This document shows, in pieces, positions 21,367 through 33,587 of a DNA stretch of 64,000 nucleotides. How positions within the stretch are numbered: position 1 is the first letter of the stretch; every line of letters begins with the position of its first letter. The notes beneath the pieces were generated by a model. The model ran no database searches, was not told the origin of the DNA, and worked only from the letters and a program-made list of their open reading frames with translations. The position numbers and the translations under genes were made by a program. Source of the stretch: Blattamonas nauphoetae (lineage: Eukaryota > Preaxostyla > Oxymonadida); NCBI GenBank assembly GCA_033064195.1, contig JARBJD010000106.1, positions 124,001-188,000 of the forward strand. The letters run 5' to 3'.

Positions 21367-22164
21367 ATGGGCATTATCAAGATGACATCTCTCATTTGCC
21401 AAGAGAAAGACTCCAACCAAACCGAGGACCAAACAAACTCACTGTCTTCTTCTGCATCTCTGCTGAACCGACCACCTCTTCCTCTTTCAACGCTTCCATC
21501 GCTCGATTTCACAGATCACTCACATTTCTCCATCAACCGCAGCACTGTCACCCGAACAGAGTTTGGTACGGAGAACTCTAGTGGTTCTACTTGGAGCTCT
21601 CTCCTTCTTTCCGATCCATTCTCATCTGGAATTATCTCATTCACGATAACGATTCTCTCGCTTCCAGGTGTGCCTAAACACTCTATCATCGTCGAAAGAT
21701 ATTTGGAGTGATGTGTATTTTGGTCTAGTGGACTCCAACTATCCAATTCCTGCAATTGGTGAAGAACTTGGATTTCGAGCCACAAGTCTGTTTTTCTCTC
21801 TTCTCATCTTCTCAGACTCTGTCGGTCTCAGCTTAAATGGTAATCTCTACAGCAACACTCCATCATCCGATACAGTCCATAATTGCCATTCTTCACTGAA
21901 AGAAGGAGATTGTGTTCGAATGGAAGTTGATCTTGACTCAACACCTCGAACAGTGCAATTCTTTGTGAATGGCGAGGCTGGAAGGTGTTCCGTGTCAGGA
22001 ATCCCTTCATCAGTGCGAATTGGAGTCTGATTCTCTCTTCATTCATTTCTTCTCATTTTCAGTTTACTGTCTCTGGAGAAGAAATATCATTCCGAATTGA
22101 CAACATTTCCCACATCTCCCAACCAACTCCAATCTCAGGCGAGATGAAAGAAGTGAAATTGTGA
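21367..22164 (+). CDS. SPRY-like family protein, intact copy
   Basis: Exons 21367-21667, 21699-22024 and 22063-22164 join in frame through introns of 31 nt (21668-21698, phase 1) and 38 nt (22025-22062, phase 0), giving 242 aa. The start ATG (MGIIKMTSLICQEKDS) is the first in the frame. Family blocks in order: PLSTLPSLDFTDHSHFS near residue 40, DVYFGLVDSNYPIPAIGEEL at ~105, SLLIFSDSVGLSLNGNLYS, the SPRY-like strand DLDSTPRTVQFFVNGEAG and FRIDNISHISQPTPIS at the end. Without the 31-nt intron the frame stops at YLE, so the tiny intron must be real for this gene to be whole. Confidence 0.78.
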
Positions 22165-22420
22165 TTGCATTCTTCGCTCACTTCCCATGACCGATATTTC
22201 GATACTCACTGGAATTATGATTGACTGATCGATCCCCATGCATTTCTCGCCCTTTCACACGAGTTTTCACACTCTTGAAGCCGTATTACTCTCATGTCTG
22301 AGTTAGAAATCAACATGTGGTTTGATCAAAATGTGAACTGAAGAACAAAAACTCACGGAAAGAGACAGTGAATCATCCTCCGAATCACGCGATGAACCTG
22401 TTGTGACGGAACTTCGAAGG

Positions 22421-24472
22421 GTATCTGCTCCGTTTTGTTAATTCTCTCATTTCAGCTTCCTCCGCCAAAGCCAAAAGCTGGTCCTTCGTATGGAGCAAAA
22501 ATTCAGCCCAAGAAAAAGGAGATCACGTCAGGTGTATGTGTCCATCCGCTGACGCGATATTCACTCGATTTTCTCTCACTCTTTCCTTATTCCACCAATT
22601 GAACAATCAACTCATTCTTTCCTCCTTTTCTCTTGAATCTCTCCCCATTCACTCCTCGTCTTTTGTTCTCTTTCTTACAGGAATTTTCATCGTCTTTCTC
22701 GCCTTGGCTTGATCGGAGCCATTGTTGCGACAGTCGCAGGAATCTCGATTCCGACCGTTATAGGCAAGCTCTCTGGACTTCACGACGATATTACTCAACG
22801 ACCCGCTTCCATCGCCTCTCGAACGATGCCTCCACTGGTGACCACACTCCCAGCTGCCCTCACCCATCTTTCGACCATCGCGAGTGATTTAGACTCGGAC
22901 ACTCTTCCGCTGCTGACTGTGTGGGCTCGATTGTTCCGTCTGGACCGACTGCTGCGGAAATCTGAGTTTGCCATTCGTCTTATTCATTGCCTCCAAAGTC
23001 TCTTTGTCTTCGAGTCACAACATGATAGCGACAGATATTCTGATGTCCTATTTAGGCTCCAGATGCTAAAAACATTCCAAAACTTCACATTCACAGCGGA
23101 TGTCGTTCCTTGTGATACATTCGAGGGCGAAGTCACTCTGACCAACATCCAAGTGACGGACACAAGACAAAGCATGCTACGCTCGCAATATGCTGAACTT
23201 GAGACTTTATCGATATTAATGAACGACAGACCTGACTCGCAGTGCCTTCCAGAAGGGATTCAGAACCGACTTGACGACATTCGATGGCTGAACTCGTACC
23301 TTGGCTCTGCATCGCATGCCAGTGATATCGCAAATGCTACGTCGCTTCTGTCGACATTTAAGGCAAATGTCATCACCCATCCACTCCTTGATGAGATCAT
23401 GTCCGAGTTCGATCAAACCCATCAACAATCTTCGACATTCTCTCGCACAGCTGAGTCTGACAAATGCTTCACCGACCTTGAAGACTTTAAGAACTCATTT
23501 GCCTCTGTTGTGCCTTATCCGGCAGCATATGCCACAATTGGACCTGTTTGGAAACGGGCACGGGATCTGACACGTATTCTGTCATATAACACGCCGTGGA
23601 GTCGTCGAGAGTTGGCGAAGACTGTTAAACAGCAGATTGTTCCGGGAAACGATGGGAAATCAGCAACATTCACGTTGATGTCGGACACCAAATTTGAACA
23701 GCTCTCGATCCTCACTGATCCATCCAATTTCATCAGTTTCACGTCCTCAAGCTGCAACTCATTGAAGAACAATATCGCCAAATTTAATCAACAGATTGAT
23801 CATGTGTATGACGAGACAGACAAGAGACTTTTTCAAGTTGCCTTGGACAAAGCCTTCCGCTTCGAAGATGAATACGGAACCGAAAATAAGACCAGAAAAA
23901 TGCTGAACAAGATGTTGGGGGATGCTGAGAACCTGTTCTCCGCCATTTCATGCTCACTGAATTCCACCGAATTCGTGTCGTTGATTCCAACAGAAAGATT
24001 GTTGGAGGAGCAGCAACTCTTCAGATCGCGTGGACGCACCCTTGCTGTGTTGCAAGTGTCCCTAATTCTTGTTTATGTGCTGATTATCGAGCTGAACTGG
24101 ACATGTCCAAACAACACCTGTCTGTGCTGCCAGAATCTGATCTCTACCCTTCATTACATCATCTTCGGATTCTTCCTCCTGGTCTATGCATATCTGGCGG
24201 TCTTCACTGAAGACATCCAAGATGCGATTTATTCAGACAAGCCTGGTCTTGGGTTGTTGCCAGCATCAGAATCGTCTGGTCTCGCTGACTAGCTCGTCTC
24301 ACTCACCCACCTGGACGATCTCGGGCTCTCTACTGACCTGATCCGACAGAGCCTGATTTACATTCTGCAAGGACCGTCATACAGAAGCTGGGAGGAGGGA
24401 CCAACAGAGATGCCGAATCCGCTTGGCGAACCTCTCGACGCGATGCTGTTTGGGGGGATCGCAAAGAAATGA
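22421..24472 (+). pseudogene. Multi-exon membrane protein with frameshift and in-frame TAG
   Basis: An upstream coding exon ends at 22420 (TELRR), followed by a 35-nt intron, exon 22456-22531 (LPPPKPKAGPSYGAKIQPKK), a 149-nt intron, and a long exon from 22681. That exon opens GIFIVFLALA and then needs one missing base near 22708 to continue LIGAIVATVAGISIP, which together make one good membrane helix. A ~430-residue extracellular-like helical domain follows, then two helices (VLQVSLILVYVLIIELNW, IIFGFFLLVYAYLAVF). The frame meets TAG at 24290-24292, but 59 further sense codons (LVSLTHLDDLGLSTDLIRQS...) run to TGA at 24470. The family is unknown. It is either a young pseudogene or there are sequence errors. 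Confidence 0.55.
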
Positions 24473-24593
24473 CAGGAAACACGCACTCCAACACAATCTC
24501 AGGATTTCTCGAGCATTTGTATCAATCGTTCTTCAGTTTCTACATCTCCAAGTCACCATTGTGACGTGTCATAGAGTGCAATTCATCACTGAA

Positions 24594-25294
24594 ATGAACC
24601 GACCACCTCGTCCTCTTTCAACATTTCCATCCTTCGATATCACCGATCACTCACATATCTCTATCAACAGCACGATTATCACCCGAACAGAGTTTGGGAC
24701 GGATAACTTTGGGGGTTTTGCTTGGAGCTCTGCTCTTCTTTCCAACCCTTACACTTCTGGAATCATCTCATTCACGACAACGATTCTCACGCTTCCAGGT
24801 GTGCCTAAACACTCTATCATCGTCGAAAGCTTTTTGGGCCGATGTGTATTTTGGTCTAACGGATTATTCATCTCCAATTCCCAAACTTGGTGAAGAACTT
24901 GGATTTCGAGCCACAAGTCTGTTTTTATCTCTTCTCATCTTCTCAGACTCCGTCAGTCTCAGCACAGATGATCGTCTCCACTTCAACACCCCATCCTCAA
25001 TTTCATAATCCGTTTGCCACTCTGTTCTAAACGAAGGAGATTGTGTTCGAATTATCGTTGATCTTGACTCAACACCTCGAACACTGCAGTTCTTTGTGAA
25101 TGGCGAGGCTGGAACACATTACATATCAGGAATCCCTTCATCAGTGCGGATCGGAGTCTGATTCTCTCTTCTTTCATTTTTCTCTTTTTCAGTTTTCTCT
25201 CTTTGGAACTGGAACATCGTTCCGAATCGACAACATTTCTCGCCTCTCACGACCCATCCCAATCTCAGAAGAGGTAGACAAAAATGAATTGTGA
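24594..25294 (+). pseudogene. SPRY-like family gene with one nonsense codon
   Basis: Exons 24594-24798, 24830-25155 and 25193-25294 have the same layout as the intact copy at 21367-22164: a 31-nt phase-1 intron identical in sequence to that copy, a 326-nt exon 2, a 37-nt second intron and a 102-nt last exon. The single defect is TAA at 25006-25008, where related copies have Gln-free sense codons. The frame resumes at once (SVCHSVLNEGDCVRIIVDLD). The 5' end may also be shortened. It would otherwise encode about 210 aa. Confidence 0.75.
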
Positions 25295-25669
25295 TTGTAG
25301 TCATTCTATTCGATCATTTCCAAGCTCGATCCGCCTTTACTCTGGAGTTGTGACGAATCTAGAGCAAGTGCCAAGCATAATTTTGTGAAAACTTGGAAGA
25401 TCAAAACCCAATAACAACCGTAAAAAAGACGGTCAGCATGATTTGAGCGCGATCGCACCCAAAATCATGAACTTGCCCTGTGGTCTCAATTATCACAGAC
25501 AAACAAACAGAAATGTTTAAAACGAAATGATCTCGGGGCGGGTCCTCAAGCAGGACCACATTCTGTCGAAGGCATCCATTCGAATCATCCCAAAGAGATA
25601 TAAAGATTAACAGAAAACCGAACAAAATTCAAAATTTGTCCCTGGCAGACCAAAGACTGATGTGAGTGG
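25295..25669. other. Intergenic, no gene seen
   Basis: Spacer between a SPRY-like pseudogene (+) and the stop of the beta-helix pseudokinase (-). I see no coding or repeat structure. Confidence 0.4.
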
Positions 25670-28600
25670 TTACGCGTACTTGCTAACGCTGTTGAACAAG
25701 TCCACGAGTGAGATTCTGTCGTCAGGCGAGTGTTGGATGCAGGCACGGCAGATCTCGGTGAGTTGTGAGTCCGCAGCGTTTTGTCCTGCTTGTCTGGTTT
25801 GTGCATTGTCTGATTGAAGCATCGCTTGTGTCGCTCCGCTCAGTGCTCGCTCCCACATTGGTTCAGCGCCGGATTGGATTCGTCGTTGAGCAGAAAGAGA
25901 GTCAACTTCCCCAAACGGAATCTCGCCTGCGAGAATCTCAAACAGAACAAGCCCAACAGAGAACACAGTGGCCTGTGACGCCTTCACAACGGACAGCTGT
26001 GTCTTGTCAGACTCGATTTCAGGTGCATACCAGCGTCGTTCTTCGAAAGTGTCCTGATTGTTGGTCTTCTCCGACTGCATCGTGGAGTAGTTTGTGCAGT
26101 CGAGGCCAGCTGCTCTTGCGTAGGACTCGGGAAGGACGATGAGAACTTGGTTGTTGGGGTAGAGGAGGATCGAGCGAGAGGAGAGGGTGTTCATGTTGAA
26201 CGGTGGATACGGTTTGTTGGTGTCTGGGCACATCGTTCCCTTGTTTCCTTGCTCGACAAGGTACTTGAGCGCACCTGACACCTGTTTGACAATCAGCGCA
26301 CCTGTCTCAGCTGTGAGGATTCGCTTGTTCAGGTCCTTCTCGCCGTCTTTTTCAGCTTCTGCTTGGACACCGAAGCCTTGGTTGGCAACTCCAATTCCTT
26401 CTGGTGACCCCTCTGTCTTCTGATCAGTTGAGTGTATCTTCCCATACAGCTGCTGTCTGCAATCAGCGTAACTGAAGGGGAACGACGAGCCATCGCAAAC
26501 AACACAAGGAACTGAGAACACGGTCATTCCACCAGTCGCAACGGCCCTGTCACGGACGAGGAGAGGAACAGATCCGACGGGGATGAAAGCACGTGCCTTC
26601 GCAGCACTCTGTTGGCGGCCAGCTGCGGTGAGTGGATTGGTGACATCGTCGGAACTGGATTGAAGATTGAAGGAGGACTGGTTGGCGAGCATGGTTTTCT
26701 GTTCCTCCGCCATTTCGGAGTCGTTATTCTTCTTCTTGTTGCGAGAACGGCAGCAGCAAACGATGATGATGATTGCGATGATCAGAAGAACAATCAGAGA
26801 AGGAATCAGAGCCCACAGCAGAGTGTTCAGAGCCTTTCTTGTGAATTTTGCATTTACGTGTTTGAAGATGTCAAACACACCAATCACCTCCTCTTTCATC
26901 TTTACAACCATCTCATATTCCCCAAGCGTCCAGTTCATCTCATTTGGGTATATCGCAAACTCGATGCTGGTCTCGTTGTGTTTGTAGTTCTCAAGAGCTT
27001 TGGTTGGCATAATCGGCAGCGGAATGTCGAGTGCCTCGCCAGCATTCGAATCTTCCGAAGTTGACGCTTTCTTTTGGATGCGAAGGTTCAGTCCGCACGG
27101 GATCAGTTCTGTTCCTGTGAGTTGGATCGCGAAAGGTGAGAGACCTCCAACTTTGGTAGGTTTTTTGACTGTTGGGTTGAAGAACAGGAATTTTGGGACT
27201 TCGTTTGTTGTGCTCACAACCTCACAATCACCAGCGAACCAGAGTGAAGGTGAGACGGCGTTCGAATTCTGGACAACTGTCACGTCTTCGTTCAGATTGA
27301 TTGTGGACTCTGTGCAGTGCACATTGCGTTGGAGACTAGGGAATGACGAGTTGTCAATCACATTCTTGTCGAACGAGGTTGTCGCCAGGTTCAAAGTGGA
27401 AGATTTCAGACTGAACACGCCTTCCAGCACTTGTGAGAAGTGTGATGATGAGACAGTGATGGTGGAAGAGACAGCCGAGATCAGTCCAGTCTCCCAAGAA
27501 CACACATCGTCATCAGCGTTTGATGGCTTTGCCTGCTTTTCTGGTTGAACACCTTCGATCCTGCTTCCCTCGATCGTCATGATTGAGGCGTCGGCGATCG
27601 AGAAAAGTGGGGCGAGGAAGTTGAATCCGGACACTGTCAGATCGGTCACGTGGAGTTCTCCTTCAGTCACACGCACGAGTGTGCAGTACTTGCTATCAGC
27701 GTTGGATTTGGAGTTTCCTTCCAACACGCACGACTCCAACGTCACCTGAGCCCCCTTCGACACAACAAACACAGCATCGTCCTTTGTGATCTTCGAGGTA
27801 TCTAACAGGAACGTCAGTTCAGAGCAAACGGTCACTCCTTCGGTTGGGAAAAGACCAGTTTGGAACGCTGAGGTCGACGACATGTCGATTGCTGCCACTT
27901 CTCCATCAGCACTCGACGTGAACGTGGTGTCTGTGGCGTTAACTGACTTCTTGAGTTCAGCAGACACGTGGACGTTGATTGTGTATCCAAACAGAGATCC
28001 TACGACTTCTTCAGCGCGATTGATCGATTTGCACGCTGTTTCCGCTGTTTTGCACTGGCTGTTGTCATCCCCAGTGGCTGAAATGAAAAGCGTTTGTTTT
28101 GAGAAATACCACGGGATCCCGAAATTGTACAGTTCCTCGTATTTCTTCCCTGTTTTGACGTGGAAGCGTCTGTTGTCTTCTTCGTTGTCTTTGAAGCTGA
28201 ATCTGCAGTGGGAACGGATGAGAACAGGTTCAACATCGTAACACGCAAAGAGAATGTCTGAGCCTTTGTTTGTTGCTCCTCCTGAGAACTTCAGTGATTG
28301 CAGTTGGTAGTTGGTCTTGTCTCCTTCGATGTGAAGAAGAACGGCAGATTGGGAGAGATCGACAGGAGATTGTGGTTTGATCGAGGTGAACACGCAAGTA
28401 TCGATCAAGATCTGGTGATTCCCTTGCAGTGAAGCGTTAATGGCTAGACCATGCGTGCAGGTTGATGTGAGCGACGAGAAATCACATTTGGTGACTTGGA
28501 GTGTGCCCTTCTGGACAACAATGAATCTGGACTTGAGGACGTTGGCCGAACCAGTAAAATCGCACTCTGAGAGAATCAGCGACCCCTCTCCGTTCAGATG

Positions 28601-30578
28601 GAAGACAGTCAACTCAAGTCCTGCTACTGCGCCTTCAAGCGAGAACGCCATCTTCTTCATGTCCAATTCACCAGACGACACTGAGAAAGACGTCATGCGA
28701 TTGTCTGGCTTGGATAGCTTGACTATGGTGTTTGCCTTTCCACTGCCTGTGATAACTAGCTTGCGGGATGTGACGTCAAACCCAGATTCGGTTTTGGTGA
28801 CACCAAAAGTCCCTTCTTCCACAGCAATTTTAGCGTCTTTGTTGGATTTCTTGGATGTGTAGGTCAACGTGCGGCATTTGGGGTTGTCGGAGCATAGAGG
28901 GTTGTCCAATCCGCTGGTGCTGACGACGAGATCGCCAAGGGTGTGGTTAGCAGTTTTGTCGATGAATCCAGAAAAAGAATTCTGGACAGAGTGAACACCA
29001 TCGTGGTTTAAGTAATCTGTGAAGATGTCTTCCAAATGCGGGGTTCCATCAGCGTTCACGCCTAATACATCTTTTGGGTTGAAAAAATTGTGTGTTTGGT
29101 GATTTTGGATCATAGTTTCGGTGAAGAATATGTTGGCTCCTCCTTGTGAATTGCCACTACTCCCATACTCAGTGACTGCGAGAAGGAGATAACGAGAGAG
29201 TTGAAGAAATGATTTTGTGATTAAAAGAATGAAGCAAACGGTCTGTTCCGATGAACAACAGCGAATACAACCTCAAATAGCCGGCTGTCTTGTTCTTCCC
29301 AGTGCAGAGTGTGATTCCTCCCCCGAACGCCTTGGCGTGGCAACCGAGGATCTGGACGTTGACAAGTTTCAAATCCTTCTTGATAAAGAAGATGATTGCT
29401 CCCCCGCCATGTTCCACAACATTCCCTGGGCCATCTTCCGGTTTGAGTCCATCGTAATGGATGTTGGATTTGGCGATTGTGGCTTCGCATGAGATGAACG
29501 TGGCGTCGGTGACAGTGAGCGCTCCTTCCGTAACAGCAATGGCGCCTCCTGAGACACCGGCACAACTGTCGAACAGACAGTCCAAGACTATCACGTTGCC
29601 AGTGTCAGCAAAGATCGCTCCTCCTCTTCCAGTTCCTGTGGCTTTGCAGGAGATAAATTCGCATCTCGTGAACGTTGCGGTGGCTGAGTTAGTGACTATG
29701 ATTGCTCCACCATCTGCTGCGTTCGTGATGGAGGTATATCGTGTATCGGAGATGGCTTTGATAGTCTGGATTGTTTCCTTCGCTCCTGTATTTAATGCCG
29801 TTGAATGAGCGAAAGAAGAGTTCAGAGTGAGGTGTGAGCGATGGCTGTCATCGTTGTACAGCCCTCCAGTGTACGGGCTCTCGCAGAACGAGATTTCGGT
29901 TCCAATAATTTGGCCGAGGTTCGCAGTGTTGTCCAGACCTGTCTGGGCTGTTCCAAGCGCTGTTGATGTCAGACTGACGTTAGAGATATGGGAATATTCA
30001 AGGGAAAATATCCCAACCGGACCAGCAAATAAATAAGGGGTTGCGATCCCGAGACGAGCTCCAGTCAGATGGAGCTGTGAGAGCGTCATTATTGTTTGAG
30101 GGGCTGTGGAGACGGCCAGTGGTTGTGTAAAGGTCGAACTAAAAATGGTGTCGAGTCTGGTGTTGATCAGGGAGAGTCGTCCTCCATCAACAGAGAAGAG
30201 TGTTGGGATAATCGATGGTAGCTCAAATATGACGCTCATAATTGAGAGGGTACTATCGAGGTTAATTTGGGCGATTGCCTGGCTATTATCAGGGGATATT
30301 GTGAAGGCTGACAGGGAGATCGTCGAGTTGACGAGATCGAGCATCGATCCTTTCGGGACACTTCCCACAAGTACTTGTCCATTTTTAGCAGTCAAGGAAA
30401 AATCAGAGCTTTCCAGTGAGATATCGTTGGCTGCGATCGTAGTGAAGTGCGATGGGATGAACAAGTGTTGTTGTGATGAGGCATCAATTAAGTTGTGCTG
30501 TCTCAAGAAGGATTCCAAAGGGTACGGAACATTTAGATTTTCGCATATGGCTGACAAGGACAAAATAAAGAACATCAT
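25670..30578 (-). CDS. Beta-helix / single-TM / pseudokinase receptor-like protein
   Basis: Exons 30578-29272 and 29156-25670 join in frame through a 115-nt intron (acceptor choice is the least certain point), giving about 1,597 aa. The start is set by a signal peptide, MMFFILSLSAICENLN. The next ~1,150 residues are right-handed beta-helix repeats (GGAIIVTNSATATFTRCEFI, SGGAIAVTEGALTVTDATFI). One TM helix (LLWALIPSLIVLLIIAIIII) is followed by a CCCRSRNKKK stop-transfer. The cytoplasmic part ends in a kinase C-lobe-like domain: RRWYAPEIESD, ATVFSVGLVLFEILAGEIPF, QRRIQSGAEPMWERAL. The catalytic loop HRD and the DFG are missing (SSRSILLYPNNQVLIVLPES in their place), so it is probably a pseudokinase. 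It likely sits at the plasma membrane and signals through binding, not phosphotransfer. Confidence 0.85.
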
Positions 30579-30696
30579 TATGTCAGACAGCACTTTTGGT
30601 GAATATAGATCAAACCCATTCTTTCAAAAATGACTCGATCGACTATTGACAGTGAGTTGCAAAGCGGTGAAATGTGTAAAAAGAAAAGCATAGCAC

Positions 30697-32410
30697 TCAA
30701 ATTTTATCATTAGAATCAGCCACTTCAATTTGTGACTCGCGCCTCCTTCTCCCGCACCCTCTCTTCTTTTTCTTGTCCTTGGTTTCGAGTCCCTTCCCCT
30801 TCTTGTTCAAAATGGGGATCATCAGCAACGCGCCAAGTCCTCCAGCGGGGATCATGGACAAGAGCCAGCCCTTATAGCTCCAGCGTTCCCACAGTTTTCC
30901 GATAATCACGCCAGTCAGAGACGATCCGATTTTTTGGACTCCATCAAGAACGCCGACGGCTGTCGCTGTAGCCTTTTCACCAGCAAAGTCCATTGCACAT
31001 GTGGAGGTGATGATACCGTGAACAGAAGAGAAACAGAATGATGTGCAGGCGAGACCAACACATGCGACCCAAGGCGCAGGAGCGAAGTAAATCATTGTAA
31101 TAAATCCAGTGAAGAAGATCAGCGAGAAAAATCCAACTGGGGGTCGTCGTGAGCCACAGCACATATCTGAGATCACACCCGCTCCGAGTGATCCGAACAT
31201 TGAGCCCACAGTAACGCCTGTTGTTGAGACTTCGTAGAGAATGGAGTCTTCGGCGACACCCCATTTTGTGCGGATGTAGTTTGTGTAATTGTTGAGAAAA
31301 CCGTCGCGACACCAACCAACGCAAAAGTCCACAACGCAGAGGACGAGGAAGACGGGGTTGCAGAAAATGGTCTTAAGAACCTGGGTGAATGGCATTCCGT
31401 AGTCCTTCACAACAATTTTGGCTTCTTGTGGGCCGTTCTCGGTTGAGGCAACTTGGATCGATGGCGAGAGCTGATATGTCTGATCTGACGTCACTTGGCC
31501 TGGTATGGGTTCTATTTTGTCAGTCTGGGACGAGGATCCCATGTCTTTTGGGTCTTCTTCTTGGGATGAGAGGAGAGCGGTTCTTTCGATTTTTTGATCG
31601 CTTGAATTCTCATCGTCTTCTTCTGGTTGAACGGGAGGCCAACCAGCGTCTTCGGGTGTGGCGGAGGTGAATAAGATGATTAGAACACAGAATGTTCCCA
31701 ACATGACACTTGGAATTGTGAAGATTGCTGAATAGTGGAGCACGGTTTTAAACAGCCCGTTCACTTGAAAAGCAAGGAAGAACCCGAACGAAATGATGAT
31801 TCCGAACAGCCCTGAAAACAGCCCGCGTTCGGTGATGTGATACCAGCTCACTCCGACCTTGCAAATGGCAGTGGTACAGAACGTTTGGAAGAAGTCGTTG
31901 ATCGAATACATCGATGCCAGAATCGCAATATTGGCTTTTCCTTTGATGTTTGTAAAGTAAACGTAAATGCCCATCAGAAGGTTCATCGTTGACGACCCCA
32001 AAGTGCCGATCATCATTGCTCGTTTTCCGCCCATCCTGAATGACGAACGAAAAGAATATGGAACTTAATAAATCACGAAAAAAGACGAACCTATCGACAA
32101 ATGTGCCATTGACAGTAACAAAAACCGCATAGAAAATGTATGCAATTGTCAGTACGAGGCCGAACTCGGATGCTGACACTCCAAGCATGTCGTGCACGTC
32201 AGACGTGTTCAACAGACTCATGTTGTATCGTCCAAAGTATGTGCAAGCGTATGCCATTCCAATGATGAACCAGTTGATGAATCTGGTGAATTTGAACTTG
32301 AATGGGTATTTGTTGGGAGGTTTGCGGTTGTGGATAAGATCCATCACACATGCGAAGACAACAAGCCCACACACAAAACACCACGTGAGGATTGTCACCC
32401 AAAGTGCCAT
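30697..32410 (-). CDS. MFS transporter, organophosphate-antiporter-like
   Basis: Exons 32410-32091 and 32035-30697 are joined through a 55-nt intron, giving about 552 aa. The splice creates the MFS motif-A sequence (GTFVDRMGGKRAMMIG) exactly. The N-terminus has a first helix (WVTILTWCFVCGLVVFACVM) and then ACTYFGRYNMSLLNTSDVHD, which resembles the YxxRxN block of the OPA family (glycerol-3-phosphate and sugar-phosphate antiporters, SLC37-like). About twelve hydrophobic helices are separated by a ~100-residue acidic central loop (EEDDENSSDQKIERTALLSS) and end in a basic tail (KKKKRGCGRRRRESQ). The substrate is inferred only from the motif; another anion is possible. The gene is intact and its stop lies close to the 5' end of the beta-helix gene on the same strand. 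Confidence 0.82.
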
Positions 32411-33587
32411 GGTCTGTCTCTGAAAGGCGAAGCTAGTCGATCTCCCCCTTAATCTGCATCAAACCAGAAGAATTAAGGAAACCTTGTGACGACGATGAGT
32501 ATTGACACAGGTTGTATTGATAATCAACATGAACTCAATCGAAAGATGAAATGAACAGATGATTCATGGTGAAGTGGGTTTCAAGAGGAGGATCAGCAGT
32601 TCGACATCGATGGGACAGTGAAAACGCATTCTTTTGAAATTGTCTCCAGAAACGTTCGCAGACAGCGGTAACAAGCTCTGATGTCCGGAGATCTGTGCCT
32701 ACACATCTGCTCCAACTCATTCTGAAATTATTCGTGTTCAATCCATTCCAGAAGAGCTGAGACAAGAGAATTCGATGATACGTCGTTTGGCGAGAGAAGT
32801 AGCATGAACGAATGCACAAGATAGCTCGCTCCCTGACTGTCCAGATCCTTTCGGCGCCGCCATGCAATCTGGAGCATTTCTGATCCAACCAACACTGACT
32901 GGTGCTCCGATGGAAGACCGGCCAATAAATAAACACATCGCATCAGCTCTGTCAGAGATTTTATCGGAAGTCGGAAGATGATGGTTTGGAGAAAATTGAT
33001 CGCTTTCTTCGTTGCTTCTGTGGCCGGAAAGTCTGGAAACAGCGATGATAGACCAATATCAACATGTGCAGGTGCCCCACCCAAGGCATTTCCGATGAAG
33101 AACAGTAGATTCCATCATCTGGAATGAACTGTTGAATGCGCATCTGAGATGCAAGAGGTGTCCACAAGTCGTGTGGTCGGAAGGTTAAGTATAGGCGCAG
33201 ATCCGATTTTCGCTACGCGCAGATCAAAAAATTTGGATACGCGCAGATCCAAATGGATACACGCAGATCTAAACTTTTGTTGTTTCTGTTTGACTTTATG
33301 ACTGGTTTATGTCTCAGAAAACTTCAATACGGACTGATTTACTCTCAAACATCTTTCAGAATAGGGAGGAGCAATTGTCCGGACAGAGGGGTGCGCTGTC
33401 CGACCTCGGACAGCGCTTATTTCGGAGGTCAAGCAAATTAGGCGAAACAATGGGTGGGATCAGAACTGGAGAGTAAAAGAGAGGAGAATAACAGTGATGC
33501 CGCACGAAAGATAATACAGACGGGTTTGATCTCTTAGTTACTGAAGTATTTTTCCTTGTGCATTCTTATCATTCGCAAATTTTCCAG

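Noticed and set aside
28000-28862. Plus-strand ORFs opposite the beta-helix pseudokinase (for example 28440-28862)
   Set aside because: They lie antisense to an intact exon with clear beta-helix periodicity and show no domain.
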